26,058 nucleotides of DNA from Alphaproteobacteria bacterium (GTDB lineage: Bacteria > Pseudomonadota > Alphaproteobacteria > Bin95). The DNA is taken from positions 1 through 26,058 of the forward strand of contig JAJECF010000105.1 in NCBI GenBank assembly GCA_022822125.1, in the 5' to 3' direction. Position numbers and translations under genes: made by a program. The notes under the pieces were generated by a model. The model had not been told where the DNA came from. It did no database searches and was given only the letters and a program-made list of their open reading frames with translations. Shown in pieces: positions 25,169 through 26,058 of this stretch. Each line of letters opens with the position of its first letter. The first letter of the stretch is position 1.

Positions 25169-25915
25169 TTAAAGATCAAGTAGATTATCCAAAGTTTCGA
25201 AACGTTCCTTGTTCTTCTTTTCCAAAATTTCTAGAGCCTTGTATCCAGCCTGTACGTGAGACATAGCGAACGGCCCCTCGCTCAGCAATATATCCCTCAG
25301 AGGTTGTGTTCGATATGACATTGTTGAAGTGTCAAAAATTCTATCGCTTCCGTCTTTCTCCGCGCCAACCTTCCCATATCGAGCAATAAGATCCCCTAGC
25401 TTGATCGATCCCCGTGTATATGTATTGTTCATTCGGATCGCAATATTGAGTAGCTCCACAATCTGATCAGGTTGATCCCTGTGAGTAAAACCGATACTCT
25501 CCCGACGAAACTCCACACTTGAATAGGCTAGCTTAAAGTATCGTGCTGCATGAGTGACACCTACTTGCCTCGACACTCCAAGTTGCTTATACAGCTTTCT
25601 TAACCTAGGCAACAAAACACTACGCTCGATGATCTCCGGGTTCAATTCTTCGATTAGGTCTATCACACTGTCTGAATTTACATATCTCCAGTATCTGTCA
25701 AGCAGCTTAAGTTGAACCTCATCGGAAGATAAAACAATATACTGCGCTACAAAGTATTCTTGAAACGATCGGTGCGTGAACATAATTTCCAGTCCATCCT
25801 CAACAAGCAGGCATGTCGCGCTCATAAGATCATTCAGATACGCTTGTGAAGGAAAATTAAGATCAAGTCGTTCCTTCGCCTTTTCAATGAATTGAAGTGC
25901 TTGTACATTTGACAT
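25169..25915 (-). pseudogene. C-terminal fragment of a NACHT/STAND-type NTPase
   Basis: There are 248 codons from ATG 25915. Near the N-terminus, LLVEDGLEIMFTHRSFQEYF (residues ~36-55) is the conserved FxHRSFQEYF segment that follows the NACHT ATPase core in many STAND defence proteins. A helical C-terminal region follows. The ATPase core (Walker A/B) that should precede it is absent. The frame stays open upstream to the window edge (26058), but those 47 codons are Pro/Thr/Lys-rich, unlike a STAND protein, and their DNA is GC-rich. The gene itself is ~40-45 % GC, far below the rest of the window. It is therefore most likely a 5'-truncated remnant; a fusion continuing beyond the window cannot be excluded. 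It converges on the plus-strand helicase operon. Confidence 0.65.
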
Positions 25916-26058
25916 TTTAGAGGCACTTGCAGAATTGAGGTTCTGAGGAATAGCGGCTGAGATTTTGGATGCGGTTTTAGGTTTGCGTTGCGTTTGGGGC
26001 GCTGCGGCTGGCCTGATTGGGTCGCGGGTCGTGTCTGCGGTCGGTTTTGAGGCGAGCG

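Overview
The window is about 26 kb of GC-rich DNA, roughly 65-70 % in most coding stretches. It is probably from an alphaproteobacterium; that is an inference from codon and base usage and gene types, and no 16S or tRNA gene is present to fix it. It looks like part of a conjugative element (plasmid or integrative element) carrying a defence island. No rRNA, tRNA, CRISPR array or transposase gene was found.

Left half (1-11,868), all genes on the minus strand. In transcription order these are: a MobF-type relaxase/helicase (traI-like, 11868-7624); an intergenic stretch with a duplicated hairpin sequence and a motif that also occurs upstream of ssb; a five-gene operon in which every junction overlaps (a 53-aa protein, a lipoprotein that looks like a PilN secretin fused in frame to a PilO-like protein, a secreted protein with Ca-binding DxDGDG loops, a GNAT acetyltransferase, and a short radical SAM protein); a promoter-operator-terminator unit that could make a ~120-nt small RNA; an 89-aa unknown; a protein with seven CxxC...CxxC repeats; and the 5' end of ssb, cut by the window edge.

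Right half (12,357-24,963), all genes on the plus strand, is a defence island. An FRG-domain/TPR protein and a protein with a C-terminal nucleoside-deoxyribosyltransferase/TIR-like domain precede a tightly packed four-gene operon: DUF499-type AAA ATPase, small accessory protein, DUF1156-type Zn-ribbon adenine methyltransferase, and a PLD-SNF2 helicase fusion. The four-gene set matches a cluster long predicted to be an R-M-like or DISARM-like antiphage system. The first ~570 codons of the methyltransferase are clearly AT-richer than the rest, which suggests exchange of the specificity half. 

Right edge (24,964-26,058): composition drops to about 40-45 % GC around a minus-strand C-terminal fragment of a NACHT/STAND NTPase. 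It then returns abruptly to GC-rich DNA near 25,970, so this appears to be a broken second defence gene and a recombination boundary.

The least familiar items are the overlapping PilN::PilO / Ca-binding secreted protein / GNAT / radical SAM operon, the seven-fold CxxC protein, the candidate small RNA, and the motif shared upstream of ssb and the pil-type operon.
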